NCBI RefSeq assembly: GCF_001262635.1
Contig: NZ_JXYH01000011.1
Location: forward strand, 1 to 64,000
Direction: 5' to 3'
Source: Aestuariivita boseongensis
GTDB taxonomy: Bacteria > Pseudomonadota > Alphaproteobacteria > Rhodobacterales > Rhodobacteraceae
DNA length: 64,000 nt
Part shown: in pieces, positions 27,869 to 37,549 of the stretch
Layout: every line of letters begins with the position of its first letter
How positions within the stretch are numbered: the first letter of the stretch is position 1
Made by a program: the position numbers and the translations under genes
Notes under the pieces: generated by a model
The model's database searches: none
Told to the model about the DNA's origin: nothing
The model's input: only the letters and a program-made list of their open reading frames with translations

Positions 27869-28804
27869 TCAGGCCAGCTTGCCCTCGATCGCCTGCCAGA
27901 TCTTTTCGGCGATATTGACGCCGTCGAACCGCTCCAGCTCCTGAATGCCGGTGGGAGAGGTCACGTTGATCTCGGTCAGGTAATCGCCGATCACGTCGAT
28001 GCCCACGAAGATCTGGCCCTTTTCCTTTAGAAGCGGACCGATGGTGGCGCAGATTTCCAGATCGCGGTCGGTCAGGCCGATCTTCTCGGGCCGCCCACCC
28101 ACATGCATGTTCGACCGAGTCTCGCCCTTGGCGGGTACGCGGTTGATCGCGCCAACCGCCTCGCCATCCACCAGGATCACGCGTTTGTCGCCATTGCTGA
28201 CATCGGGCAGGAATTTCTGCACGATCAGCGGCTCGCGCGAGAACCCGGTGAAAAGTTCGTAAAGCGATGTGAGGTTGCGGTCATCGGCATCCAGACGGAA
28301 CACCCCCGCGCCGCCATTGCCGTAAAGCGGTTTCAGAATGATGTCCTGATGCTTGACTTTGAACGCCTTGATCGTGTCCAGATCGCGGGCAATCGTCGTG
28401 GGCGGGGTCAGCTGCGGGAAATCCAGCACCAGCAGCTTTTCGGGATAGTTGCGCACCCAGAACGGATCATTGACCACCAGAACCTCGCCCTTCAGCCGGT
28501 CCAGAAGATGGGTCGAGGTGATGTAATGCATATCAAAGGGTGGATCCTGACGCAGCCAGACCACGTCGAACTCGGCCAGGTCCACCTCCCGCTCCGGGCC
28601 CAGAACGGCAGGGTCGCCCTCCACGCGCTGCACTGTCATGTCATGCCCGCGTGCGGTGATCCGCCCCTCCTGATAGGCCAGCCGGTCGGGGCTGTAGTAA
28701 AACAGGCTGTGCCCGCGCGCCTGGGCTTCTTCGGCCAGGCGGAAAGAGCTGTCGGCGTTGATATCCACCCCGCCGATCGGGTCCATCTGAAATGCGATTT
28801 TCAT
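27869..28804 (-). CDS. gshB: Glutathione synthetase
   Basis: 311-residue ATP-grasp enzyme joining gamma-glutamylcysteine and glycine. It shows the N-terminal [10 protein letters not shown], the ATP-binding [14 protein letters not shown] loop, the small-subdomain [10 protein letters not shown] and the metal-binding [12 protein letters not shown] near the C-terminus. Full family length. The ATG at 28804 matches the family N-terminus; the frame extends 19 codons further without support. It follows yraN and rsmI on the same strand and faces comM across 8 bp. Confidence 0.96.
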   Translation of the reverse strand: MKIAFQMDPIGGVDINADSSFRLAEEAQARGHSLFYYSPDRLAYQEGRITARGHDMTVQRVEGDPAVLGPEREVDLAEFDVVWLRQDPPFDMHYITSTHLLDRLKGEVLVVNDPFWVRNYPEKLLVLDFPQLTPPTTIARDLDTIKAFKVKHQDIILKPLYGNGGAGVFRLDADDRNLTSLYELFTGFSREPLIVQKFLPDVSNGDKRVILVDGEAVGAINRVPAKGETRSNMHVGGRPEKIGLTDRDLEICATIGPLLKEKGQIFVGIDVIGDYLTEINVTSPTGIQELERFDGVNIAEKIWQAIEGKLA

Positions 28805-28867
28805 GCTGCGCGCCTTTTCTTGACTGGGCCGATACATGGCCCAGCGCGCGCGGTTATTCAATGTGTA

Positions 28868-29242
28868 CTAGTGCACAGCAAATGCGTTTTCGATGATCTG
28901 ATGCGCCCCGGCGCGATTGACCAGACCCAGATCAAAGCGGCATTCGGTCAGCGACCCCGCCGGTTGCGTGCCAAGAAATTCTTCGGCCGCCATCGCGATG
29001 CGCCGCATCTGCGCCGGACGCAGGCTTTCGGCGGCACGGTCGAAATCACCGGCCTGTTTCACTTCGACAAAGGCCAGCACGTCATCCTTGCGAAACACCA
29101 GGTCGATTTCCCCGCCCTGGCCGCGCCAGCGCCGCGCGATCAGTTCGTGGCCATCGCGCGCATAGGCGCGTTCGATACAGGTTTCGGCCGCAAGACCTGC
29201 GTGGTAATTCGACCGCCCCCGATGGTGCCGCGTATTCATCAT
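28868..29242 (-). CDS. YraN family protein (UPF0102)
   Basis: 124-residue small protein with the restriction-endonuclease-like core: GLAAETCIERAY, RRWRGQGGEIDLVFRKDDVLAFVEVKQ, which holds the E-x-D and V-E-V-K catalytic-type residues. UPF0102 proteins are Holliday-junction-resolvase-like nucleases of unknown cellular role. It overlaps the end of rsmI by 4 bp. The trio yraN, rsmI and an LpoA-like gene recurs across proteobacteria, as it does here. Confidence 0.88.
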   Translation of the reverse strand: MMNTRHHRGRSNYHAGLAAETCIERAYARDGHELIARRWRGQGGEIDLVFRKDDVLAFVEVKQAGDFDRAAESLRPAQMRRIAMAAEEFLGTQPAGSLTECRFDLGLVNRAGAHQIIENAFAVH

Positions 29243-30102
29243 TCCGCATCCTTTCCCAGCTTCAAAGCCAGTTGATAGACCTTGCGCCGCGCCAGCCCAT
29301 GGGCCGCCGACACCGTATCGGCGGCATCCTTCACCGACATGGTCTTCAGCGCCGCCCGCACCTCCCCTTCTAAGTCCAATTCACTAATTTTCTCCGAATC
29401 CCCCCGTGCGATCAGCACCACAACCTCCCCTTTCAGGGCCTGAGTGCCGATTTTTTCGCTCAAATCCGTCAGGTTGCCCCGCTGGACCTCTTCGAATTTC
29501 TTGGTGATCTCGCGGCAGATCGCGGCCTGGCGCGCGCCGCCCAGGGCAAGGGCAGCGTCTTTCAGCATCGCGCCCACCCGGCGGGGCGATTCGAAAAAGA
29601 TCAGTGTGGCGGGGATGTCCCTGAGGCTTTCCAGCCGCGCGCGGCGCGCCGAGGACGCCGAAGGCAGGAAGCCGCCAAAGAAAAACGCATCGCTTGCCAG
29701 CCCGGAAATCGCCAGCGCCGCCAGCGGCGCCGACGCGCCCGGCGCCACCGTCACCTTGTGGCCTGCCGCCGCCATCTCGCGGCCCAGTTCGAACCCCGGA
29801 TCGGCGACAAGTGGCATACCGGCCTCAGAGGCATAGGCAACCGATTGCCCATCCGCCACCGCCTGCACCAGCTTTGCACGCACCCCGGGACCGCTGTGAT
29901 CGTGATAGGCGATGATCCGTCGGTCGCCCAGGGCGATGCCGTGAATCTCCATCAATTTCCGCAGGCTGCGCGTGTCTTCGGCCGCCAGCACATCCGCCGA
30001 TGCCAGAATATCCAGCGCCCGCAAGGTGATGTCCCGGGCCGTCCCGATCGGGGTCGCTACAAAGTACAGCCCCGGTGCAAGTGCAGTGATCTGAGGATTC
30101 AA
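29239..30102 (-). CDS. rsmI: 16S rRNA (cytidine1402-2'-O)-methyltransferase
   Basis: 287-residue tetrapyrrole-methylase-fold enzyme with LYFVATPIGTARDITLRAL at the N-terminus, AEDTR, the SAM-pocket SEAGMPLVADPG, and FFGGFLP. It methylates the 2'-hydroxyl of C1402 in the decoding centre, together with RsmH for the base. It overlaps yraN by 4 bp and is divergent from the lipoprotein gene. Confidence 0.94.
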   Translation of the reverse strand: MNPQITALAPGLYFVATPIGTARDITLRALDILASADVLAAEDTRSLRKLMEIHGIALGDRRIIAYHDHSGPGVRAKLVQAVADGQSVAYASEAGMPLVADPGFELGREMAAAGHKVTVAPGASAPLAALAISGLASDAFFFGGFLPSASSARRARLESLRDIPATLIFFESPRRVGAMLKDAALALGGARQAAICREITKKFEEVQRGNLTDLSEKIGTQALKGEVVVLIARGDSEKISELDLEGEVRAALKTMSVKDAADTVSAAHGLARRKVYQLALKLGKDAE

Positions 30103-30181
30103 CGCTGGACCCGCCCCGACTGGTGTTTATTATCCCCCAAAGACCAGGCGGCGCGATGACGCCGCAGACCAGGGAGTGCCA

Positions 30182-31357
30182 GTGCCTATGTTCAACCTTT
30201 TCCGTTCGACCCGCAAGTTCGCGCTGGCCGCTTTTTCGGCCCTGGCTCTGGCGGCCTGTGATCTGCCTGCCCCCGGTCTGGGCGGCGGGCCCAGCATCAA
30301 CACCAGCGCGCCCGTGCCCGTCGCGCTTCTGGTGCCGAGCGGGTCGGGCCAGTCAGGCGATGACGTGCTGGCGCAAAGCCTTGAGAACGCCGCCCGCCTG
30401 GCCATGGCCGAGCTGGAGGGCGTGACCATCGACCTGCGCGTCTATTCCACCGCAGGCAGCGCCCAGCAGGCCGCCGCGCAGACGTCGCAGGCCATCAGCG
30501 ACGGGGCGCGCATCATCCTGGGCCCGGTCTATGCCGAGGCCGCCAATGCCGCCGGTGTCGCCGCCGCGGCGCGCAATATCAACGTGCTGTCGTTTTCCAA
30601 CAATGCCTCGATCGCGGGCGGAAATGTCTTCGTGCTAGGCCCCACGTTCCAGAACACCGCTGACCGGCTGATCGGCTATGCCGGGCGGCAGGGGAAATCC
30701 AACGTGGTCGTGGTGCATTCCAATGACGTGGCCGGGCAGGTCGGGCGCAATGCGGTGCAATCGGCGGCTGCGCGATCCGCGGTTCAGGTCAGCGCGACGG
30801 TGCCTTATGAGCTGTCGCAGCAAAGCGTGATCTCGGCGATCCCGCAGGTCACGTCCGCTGTGCGCGGCTCGGGCGCGGATGCGATTTTCCTGACCGCCAC
30901 CACCTCGGGCGCCTTGCCGCTGTTTGCCCAGCTTCTGCCCGAGGCCGGCCTGCGCAATGACGAGATCCAGTATATCGGCCTGACCCGCTGGGACATCCCG
31001 GCCCAGACGCTGGACTTGCCGGGGGTGCAGAACGGCTGGTTCGCCCTGCCCGACCCGGTTCTGTCGCAGCGGTTCAGCCAGCGCTATCAGGCGGCTTATG
31101 GCGGCACGCCCCACCCCATCGCCGGGCTGGCCTTTGACGGCATCGCCGCGATTGGCGCGCTGGTGGCCAACGGCCAATCGAACGCGCTGACCGGTGCGGC
31201 GCTGACGCAATCGGCGGGCTTTTCAGGTGTGAATGGCATCTTCCGTTTGCGCCCCGATGGCACTAATGAACGCGGGTTGGCCGTGGCCACGATCCAGAAC
31301 AAACAGGTGGTTGTGATTGACCCTGCCCCAAGAAGCTTTGCCGGCGCCGGTTCCTGA
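30182..31357 (+). CDS. Penicillin-binding protein activator, LpoA-like lipoprotein
   Basis: About 391 residues: a lipoprotein signal with lipobox LAAC (C26 from this start), then a periplasmic-binding-protein fold (VPVALLVPSGSGQSGDDVLAQ, ILGPVYAEAANAAG, VHSNDVAGQVG). This is the C-terminal domain family of LpoA (LppC), the outer-membrane activator of PBP1A in gammaproteobacteria; the tetratricopeptide domain of E. coli LpoA is absent. AGGGA fits the GTG at 30182; ATG at 30188 and GTG at 30176 are alternatives. Its last 41 bp overlap the presumed start of glnD. Confidence 0.85.
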   Translation: MPMFNLFRSTRKFALAAFSALALAACDLPAPGLGGGPSINTSAPVPVALLVPSGSGQSGDDVLAQSLENAARLAMAELEGVTIDLRVYSTAGSAQQAAAQTSQAISDGARIILGPVYAEAANAAGVAAAARNINVLSFSNNASIAGGNVFVLGPTFQNTADRLIGYAGRQGKSNVVVVHSNDVAGQVGRNAVQSAAARSAVQVSATVPYELSQQSVISAIPQVTSAVRGSGADAIFLTATTSGALPLFAQLLPEAGLRNDEIQYIGLTRWDIPAQTLDLPGVQNGWFALPDPVLSQRFSQRYQAAYGGTPHPIAGLAFDGIAAIGALVANGQSNALTGAALTQSAGFSGVNGIFRLRPDGTNERGLAVATIQNKQVVVIDPAPRSFAGAGS

Positions 31358-34139
31358 ACCGGCCCATTCGCCCGATCCCGAGACGCTGATCTGCCCTCCA
31401 GAGCAGATCTTTGATGCGGCCGCGATCCGCGCAGCCTTTGACGAGGCCGCCCAAAGCGGGGCGGATGCGGCCGAGCTGCGCAAGACCGCCGTGGCGCTGT
31501 TACGCAAGGCCAAGGAGGACGGGCGCGCGGCCATCGCTGCGGCATTTGCCGAAAACCCCTTTGCCGCGCGGCCGCTGACCCGCGCCTATACTTTCCTGAC
31601 CGACGGGCTGGTGCGATCCACCCTGTACCTGGCGCAGACCCATCTGCACCCGGTGGCCAACCCCACCGATGGCGAACGCATCGCGCTGATTGCCGTGGGC
31701 GGATATGGCCGGGGCGAAATGGCCCCCTATTCCGATGTCGATCTGCTGTTCCTGACGCCCTACAAGATCACCCCCTGGGCCGAAAGCGTGATCGAAAGCA
31801 TGCTGTACCTGCTGTGGGATCTGAAGCTGAAGGTCGGCCATGCCTCGCGTACGATCAAGGAATGTCTCCGCCTGGGGCAGGAAGATTTCACCATCCGCAC
31901 CGCGCTTCTGGAGCACCGGTTCCTGGATGGCGACCGCGCCCTGGCGCAAGAGCTGAAGACGCGCCTGCGCACCGAGCTATTTTCCGGCACGGGTCGCGAT
32001 TTCATCGAGGCCAAGCTGGAGGAACGCGAAAAGCGGCACCGGAAATATTTCCAGCGCTATGTGGTCGAACCCAATGTGAAAGAGGGCAAGGGCGGGCTGC
32101 GCGATCTGCAATCGCTGTTCTGGATCGCCAAATATATCCGCAATGTGGAAGACCCGGCCGAGCTGGTCGATCTGGGCGTCTTCCGGCCCGAAGAATTCGA
32201 ACGCTTCGTCAAGGCCGAGGATTTCCTGTGGGGCGTGCGCGCGCATATGCATCTGATCGCGGGCCGCCCGGTGGAACAGCTGACTTTCGACATGCAGGTC
32301 GAGGTGGCCGAGCGGATGGGATACCAGGACAAGGCGGGCCGCCGGGGGGTGGAGCTGTTCATGCAGGAGTATTTCCTGCACGCCACCGCAGTGGGCGACC
32401 TGACCCGCATCCTGCTGAGCGATCTGGAAGCCAACCATGTGAAATCCGAACCCCTGCTGGAACGGATTTTCCGCCGCAAGCCACGCGTCAAGCCAGGTTA
32501 TGAGGTGGTGCATAACCGGCTGAACCTGGAAAAGCCCAAGCAGTTTCTGGCCGATCCCCTGAACATTCTGCGCCTGTTCGAGGAAGCGCTGCGGACAGGC
32601 ATGCTGATCCACCCCGATGCAATGCGGCTGGTGCGCGCGAACCTGCACCTGATCGACGACGAGGTGCGCAACAACCGCGAGGCGCAGCGGATCTTTCTGG
32701 ACCTGCTGCTGAAACATGGCAATCCTGAACGGGCGCTGCGCCGGATGAACGAGCTGGGCGTATTGGCGGCCTTCATCCCCGAATTCGAACCCATCGTGGC
32801 GATGGTGCAGTTCAACATGTACCACAGCTATACGGTGGACGAGCATATCATCCAGTGCATCGCCCAGCTGGCCATGATCGAGAAGGGCGAGCTGGTGGAA
32901 GACCTGCCCGTGGCCTCGGGCATCCTGAAGAAGGGCGTGAACCGCAAGGTGCTGTATGTGGCGCTTCTGCTGCATGATATCGGAAAGGGCCGGGCCGAGG
33001 ATCATTCGATGCTGGGCGCGCAGATCGCCCGCCAGGTCGCGCCCCGTCTGGGTCTGAGCAAGTCCGAGGTCGAGACCGTCGAATGGCTGGTCCGCTATCA
33101 CCTGCTGATGTCGGACATGGCGCAGAAACGCGATATCGCCGATCCGCGCACGGTGCGCGATTTCTGCAAGGCGGTGCAGACGGTCAAACGGCTGGACCTT
33201 TTGTGCGTTCTGACGGTCTGCGATATCCGCGGGGTTGGGCCTGATACCTGGAACAACTGGAAAGCGGCGCTGATCCGGGCGCTTTATCGTCAGGCGCGGC
33301 GCGCGCTTGAGACGGGGATGGAAGACCTCAACCGCGAAAACCGCGGGGCGGAGGCCAAGAAAGCCCTGCGCGAGGCGCTGCCCGACTGGTCGAAGGCCGA
33401 TCTGAAACGCGAAACCGCGCGCCACTACGATCCCTACTGGCAGGGGCTGCATGTCACCGCCCATGTGGATTTCGCCCGAATGCTGCGCGAGCTGGATCAG
33501 ATCGACGATCCGGCGCGCATCCTGATCAACCTTTTCCCCGACGAAGACCGCGACGCGACGCGCGCCAGTTTCGTCATGTCGGACCATCCCGGCATCTTTT
33601 CGCGCGTGGCCGGTGCTTTGGCCCTTGTGGGCGCAAACGTCGTCGATGCGCGCAGCTATACCACCAAGGACGGCTATGTGACCGACGCGTTCTGGATCCA
33701 GGACAGCGAGGGCAAACCCTATGAGGCCTCGCGCCTGCCGCGCCTGACACAGATGATCGAAAAGACGTTGAGAGGAGAAGTGGTCGCCCGCGAGGCGCTG
33801 AAGTCGCGCGACAAGGTGAAAAAGCGCGAGAAGGCCTTCAACGTGCCCACGCATATCACCTTCGACAATGAAGGATCGGATATCTACACGATCATCGAGG
33901 TCGACACCCGCGACCGGCCCGGCCTGCTCTATGATCTGGCCCGCGCGCTGGCGGATATGAATGTAAACATCGCCAATGCGGTGATCGCGACCTATGGCGA
34001 ACAGGTGGTCGACACCTTCTATGTCAAGGACATGTTCGGGCTGAAATACCACTCCAAACCCAAACAGAAAGCTCTTGAGAAGAAGCTGCGCGACGCCATC
34101 GCGGCAGGGGCCGAGCGCGCGCGCGCCGAAGCAGGCTGA
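31317..34139 (+). CDS. glnD: [Protein-PII] uridylyltransferase/uridylyl-removing enzyme
   Basis: About 940 residues: nucleotidyltransferase domain with GGYGRGEMAPYSDVDLL (D140, D142 bind metal), a GlnD helical domain, an HD hydrolase domain (HDIGKG, H553-D554) and two C-terminal ACT domains (from about 748 and 858) that sense glutamine. It uridylylates PII when nitrogen is scarce and removes UMP when glutamine is high. The start is uncertain: TTG at 31317 lies inside the preceding gene, and no ATG or GTG with a ribosome-binding site is seen nearby. Conserved sequence begins at about LICPPEQIFD. Confidence 0.94.
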   Translation: MTLPQEALPAPVPEPAHSPDPETLICPPEQIFDAAAIRAAFDEAAQSGADAAELRKTAVALLRKAKEDGRAAIAAAFAENPFAARPLTRAYTFLTDGLVRSTLYLAQTHLHPVANPTDGERIALIAVGGYGRGEMAPYSDVDLLFLTPYKITPWAESVIESMLYLLWDLKLKVGHASRTIKECLRLGQEDFTIRTALLEHRFLDGDRALAQELKTRLRTELFSGTGRDFIEAKLEEREKRHRKYFQRYVVEPNVKEGKGGLRDLQSLFWIAKYIRNVEDPAELVDLGVFRPEEFERFVKAEDFLWGVRAHMHLIAGRPVEQLTFDMQVEVAERMGYQDKAGRRGVELFMQEYFLHATAVGDLTRILLSDLEANHVKSEPLLERIFRRKPRVKPGYEVVHNRLNLEKPKQFLADPLNILRLFEEALRTGMLIHPDAMRLVRANLHLIDDEVRNNREAQRIFLDLLLKHGNPERALRRMNELGVLAAFIPEFEPIVAMVQFNMYHSYTVDEHIIQCIAQLAMIEKGELVEDLPVASGILKKGVNRKVLYVALLLHDIGKGRAEDHSMLGAQIARQVAPRLGLSKSEVETVEWLVRYHLLMSDMAQKRDIADPRTVRDFCKAVQTVKRLDLLCVLTVCDIRGVGPDTWNNWKAALIRALYRQARRALETGMEDLNRENRGAEAKKALREALPDWSKADLKRETARHYDPYWQGLHVTAHVDFARMLRELDQIDDPARILINLFPDEDRDATRASFVMSDHPGIFSRVAGALALVGANVVDARSYTTKDGYVTDAFWIQDSEGKPYEASRLPRLTQMIEKTLRGEVVAREALKSRDKVKKREKAFNVPTHITFDNEGSDIYTIIEVDTRDRPGLLYDLARALADMNVNIANAVIATYGEQVVDTFYVKDMFGLKYHSKPKQKALEKKLRDAIAAGAERARAEAG

Positions 34140-34171
34140 GATCCCGGCGCGGGGGCCGGCATCACATTGGT

Positions 34172-35224
34172 TCAGGCACGTTCGGCGGCGATGATCGTCC
34201 AGGGAAAGCGCCAATAGGGGCTGTTTTCGGTGTCGATGCCTTCGGCCTCCTGAAAGGGCTCGATCGAGATATTGGTGAAGCCGCGCGCCTCAAGCTCGGC
34301 GCGTACATCCATTTCCGCCAGCGGCACCATGAAGGGTTCATTGTTCCGGCGGCTGTGGCCGTAATGGATGAACTCGGCAAACGGGTCGGGCAGGATATAG
34401 AAATCCAGATGCACCATGCGGCCCCCGGGTTTCAGGACGCGGGCGCATTCGTCGAAGGTTTTGCCGATCTCTTCGGGCGGCATTTCATGGAGCAGCATCG
34501 TTGAGGTGACCAGATCGAAGCTGTGATCGTCATAATCCGTCTCATAGGCGCTCATCTGGCGGAAGCGCACGTTTTCGGCCTGGGCCTGCGCGGCGTCTGC
34601 GGCCGCCAGCGTCAGGCAAGGCGCGGCCAGATCGACGGCTTCCACTTGCGTGTCGCGCAGTTCTTCCCAGAAGGGGCGCGTGGATTTGCCAAAGCCGCAG
34701 CCCATGTCCAGCATCCTCTCCGGCACGCCGTCGCGGATCGCGCGATCCGTCAGCCGCCCATGCATGTCGCGGTGTTTCTCTCCCAACATCGGCGTGGTGG
34801 AACGCGCGCCGCGTTCATAGATGAAGCCTGATACGGCATCGCTCCACACCCCGCCGGGGTGCTGGTGGACGTCGACGGTCTCATAGTAGACCGGGTTTTC
34901 AAAATCGGGGTTCAGCTCAAGCCGCAGGTCATCCGACATGTCGGGCAGGCTGCCGGTCAGGGCTGTGCTGCGTTCCTTGTGATAGGGATCAAGGCCATAG
35001 GGCCCTGAGTATTTCATCCGCTGCAGGTGCCGCTCCATCCAGCCGAAAAACCGATATGTCGTGCTGTCTTGCAACAGCTCTGCCACGTCATGGCGCGAGC
35101 TCGGTGCAGACCCGGCGGCCTTTTCGGCATATTCGGCCTTGAGCGCGGGATAAAGCCGCGTGGTCCAGTGTTTCTTCATGTCCAGGATCACGTCCTGGGC
35201 GGCCACGAAACTGCGATCGTCCAT
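34172..35224 (-). CDS. Class I SAM-dependent methyltransferase
   Basis: 350 residues. A long N-terminal helical part of about 150 residues precedes a Rossmann-type methyltransferase core with motif I MLDMGCGFGKST, an acidic strand end (VEAVDLAAP), and RVLKPGGRMVHLDFYI. The substrate is unknown; small-molecule or lipid methylation is typical of such layouts. The ATG at 35224 has AAGGAGA at the right distance and is one base after the stop of the upstream small gene, so the two form a coupled pair. Confidence 0.82.
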   Translation of the reverse strand: MDDRSFVAAQDVILDMKKHWTTRLYPALKAEYAEKAAGSAPSSRHDVAELLQDSTTYRFFGWMERHLQRMKYSGPYGLDPYHKERSTALTGSLPDMSDDLRLELNPDFENPVYYETVDVHQHPGGVWSDAVSGFIYERGARSTTPMLGEKHRDMHGRLTDRAIRDGVPERMLDMGCGFGKSTRPFWEELRDTQVEAVDLAAPCLTLAAADAAQAQAENVRFRQMSAYETDYDDHSFDLVTSTMLLHEMPPEEIGKTFDECARVLKPGGRMVHLDFYILPDPFAEFIHYGHSRRNNEPFMVPLAEMDVRAELEARGFTNISIEPFQEAEGIDTENSPYWRFPWTIIAAERA

Positions 35225-35225
35225 C

Positions 35226-35549
35226 TCAACTCTCCTTCTCGGGCGCACCGGCAGAGGCTTGCAGACCCGTCAGATTGTCCAGAAGCCCCGCGACAAAGGC
35301 CTGACGCGCGGCTTCACGCGATTGGCGTTCCTCGTGATCAGGTTCTGCGTCCAGCGCGGCGGGATCCACCACGCCTGCCTTGGCCAAGGCGGCCTCCAGC
35401 GCCATGACTCGGTCTTTCAGCACCCAGACCTCGGTCGCCAATGTCATCGTCACGGCAAAGGCGCGATCCAGCGCGGGATCGGCAAAGAAAGTCTGTTCCG
35501 GCAAAGGTGTTTCGGGCGGTCCCTGGGTGACCCAATCGGGGTTCTTCAT
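35226..35549 (-). CDS. Conserved hypothetical protein coupled to a methyltransferase gene
   Basis: 107-residue acidic protein (MKNPDWVTQGPPETPLPEQT at the start) with no signal peptide or membrane helix. The middle is helical and heptad-like (LATEVWVLKDRVMALEAALAK), suggesting a short coiled coil. GGGAGG lies 8 bp before the chosen ATG. One base separates its TGA from the methyltransferase ATG, so the products may work together. I do not recognise a named family. Confidence 0.65.
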   Translation of the reverse strand: MKNPDWVTQGPPETPLPEQTFFADPALDRAFAVTMTLATEVWVLKDRVMALEAALAKAGVVDPAALDAEPDHEERQSREAARQAFVAGLLDNLTGLQASAGAPEKES

Positions 35550-35700
35550 TTTGCGCGCCTCCCTCGTTGTGACGACTGGCATCATTGCGAGGCCACGGCA
35601 GCAAATCAACCGCCGCATCCGGGCCCGCGATATGATCTGTTCCCTTCCCGTGCCGCGCAAATGCAGCTATCACGGAACAAACGGGCAAAGAGCAGGTCCC

Positions 35701-37284
35701 ATGAAACCCATAAGGCTGGTCTCGGGCTTTCTGACGGTGGGCGTCTGGACGCTTCTGAGCCGTGTGTTCGGATTTGTCCGCGATGTGATGATCGCGGGCT
35801 TTCTGGGCGCGGGCCCCGTGGCCGAGGCCTTCCTGATCGCCTTTTCCCTGCCCAACATGTTCCGCCGCTTCTTTGCCGAAGGGGCGTTCAACACCGCCTT
35901 CGTGCCGCTTTTTTCCAAGAAGCTGGAAGGGGGCGAGGATGCCGAAACCTTTGCCCGCGATGCCTTTTCCGCACTGGCAAGCTTTCTGATCCTGTTCACG
36001 CTTGTGGCGCAGCTGGCGATGCCCTGGCTGGTGCTGGCGATGGCCAGTGGCTTTGCCGGTGATGCACGCTTCGGCATTGCCGTCGATTTCGGGCGGATCG
36101 CCTTTGTCTATATCCTGTTCATCTCGCTCGCCGCGTTGTTGTCGGGGGTGCTGAACGCCACAGGCCGCTTTGCCGCCGCAGCGGCGGCACCGGTGTTGCT
36201 GAACGCCATTCTGATCGCGGTGATCTGGATGGCGCATGCCACCTATGCCGGGCCAGCGGGCGAGGTTCTGCCCGGCGTCACGGGCCGGTCGCTGCATATT
36301 GGCACCTGGATGACCTGGGCGGTGCCGCTGGCCGGTATCGCGCAGATGGGTGTCGTCTGGTGGGCGGCGGGACGGGCGGGCTTCAGGTTCAGCCTCCGGC
36401 TGCCGCGTCTGACGCCGGATCTGAAACGGCTGGCGGTGATCGCCCTGCCCGCGATGCTGGCGGGCGGTGTGGTGCAGATCAACCTGCTGGTGGGCCGTCA
36501 GGTCGCGTCCTTCTTTGACGGGGCGATTGCGTGGCTCAGCTATGCCGACAGGCTCTATCAATTGCCGCTCGGCGTGGTGGGCATCGCCATTGGCGTGGTG
36601 CTGCTTCCGGACCTGTCGCGCCGGTTGCGCGCGGGCGATGCCGCGGGCGGTCGCGACGCGCTGAGCCGCGCCGGAGAGATGTCGATGGCGCTGACCGTGC
36701 CATCCGCCGTGGCGCTGATCGTGATACCGGGGGCTCTGATTTCGGTGCTGTTCGGACGGGGGGCCTTTACCGCCCAGGACGTGGAGGCGACGGCACTGGC
36801 GGTCGCCGTCTATGGCGCGGGGCTGCCAGCCTTTGTGCTGCAGAAGGTGCTGCAGCCTTTGTATTTTGCACGCGAGGACACGCGCACACCGTTCCGCTTC
36901 GCACTGGTTGCAATGGTCATCAACGCGGTTGTGGCCGTGGGCATGGCCTGGGCCATCGGTTTCATCGGCGCGGCGATCGGCACCACGGTGGCGGCCTGGG
37001 CTATGGTGTGGCTTTTGTGGCGCGGCACGCGGGCCATGGGCGACGTGGCGCGGTTCGATGACCGGTTCCGCGCGCGGCTGCCCCGGATTGTTGCGGCCTC
37101 GGTCCTGATGGGGCTGGCGCTTTGGGGCATGTCAGTGTGGCTTGCCCCGGTCCTGGCGCAAGCGGGCCTGCGCTGGCTGGGGCTTCTGGCGCTGATCCTC
37201 GCGGGCATGGCCGTCTATTTCAGCGTGGGCCACCTGATCGGCGCCTTCCGTCTGGGAGAGTTCCGCCGCGCCCTGCGGCGCTGA
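35701..37284 (+). CDS. murJ: Lipid II flippase MurJ
   Basis: 527-residue MOP-superfamily membrane protein with about 14 helices. The N-terminus WTLLSRVFGFVRDVMIAGFLGAG and the following NMFRRFFAEGAFNTAFVPLF are the hallmark conserved part of MurJ/MviN. It moves lipid II from the cytosolic to the periplasmic face of the inner membrane, feeding RodA-PBP2. It is divergent from the small hypothetical gene. Confidence 0.95.
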   Translation: MKPIRLVSGFLTVGVWTLLSRVFGFVRDVMIAGFLGAGPVAEAFLIAFSLPNMFRRFFAEGAFNTAFVPLFSKKLEGGEDAETFARDAFSALASFLILFTLVAQLAMPWLVLAMASGFAGDARFGIAVDFGRIAFVYILFISLAALLSGVLNATGRFAAAAAAPVLLNAILIAVIWMAHATYAGPAGEVLPGVTGRSLHIGTWMTWAVPLAGIAQMGVVWWAAGRAGFRFSLRLPRLTPDLKRLAVIALPAMLAGGVVQINLLVGRQVASFFDGAIAWLSYADRLYQLPLGVVGIAIGVVLLPDLSRRLRAGDAAGGRDALSRAGEMSMALTVPSAVALIVIPGALISVLFGRGAFTAQDVEATALAVAVYGAGLPAFVLQKVLQPLYFAREDTRTPFRFALVAMVINAVVAVGMAWAIGFIGAAIGTTVAAWAMVWLLWRGTRAMGDVARFDDRFRARLPRIVAASVLMGLALWGMSVWLAPVLAQAGLRWLGLLALILAGMAVYFSVGHLIGAFRLGEFRRALRR

Positions 37285-37354
37285 TTTGCGCCAAATCAAT
37301 GTTCGGACGGTCGCGACGTGCCAGATTGCGCGCAGGTAACACACTCAGGAGAGT

Positions 37355-37549
37355 ATGATGACACGCAATGAAGGCACCCTTGACCGCTCTGCCCGGATCC
37401 TTCTGGGCCTGATCCTGTTGTCGCTGGTCTTTGTCGGACCGCAAACCATGTGGGGGCTGGTCGGTATCGTGCCGCTGGCAACCGGGCTCTTGGGCTATTG
37501 TCCGCTTTACAGCGTTCTGGGGATCAGCACCTGCCCGATGAAATCCTGA
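37355..37549 (+). CDS. DUF2892 inner-membrane protein
   Basis: 64-residue protein with an N-terminal NEGTLDRSARILLGLIL motif, two hydrophobic helices and CPLYSVLGISTCP at the end, the standard pattern of the YgaP-type DUF2892 transmembrane family. Such proteins often sit beside rhodanese or sulfur-handling genes, but not here. AGGAGAG precedes tandem ATGs at 37355 and 37358. Its stop abuts the convergent rhomboid gene. Confidence 0.82.
   Translation: MMTRNEGTLDRSARILLGLILLSLVFVGPQTMWGLVGIVPLATGLLGYCPLYSVLGISTCPMKS

Noticed and set aside
31977-34214. 745-codon minus-strand frame over glnD
   Set aside because: Long only because of codon bias in glnD; no domain is recognisable.
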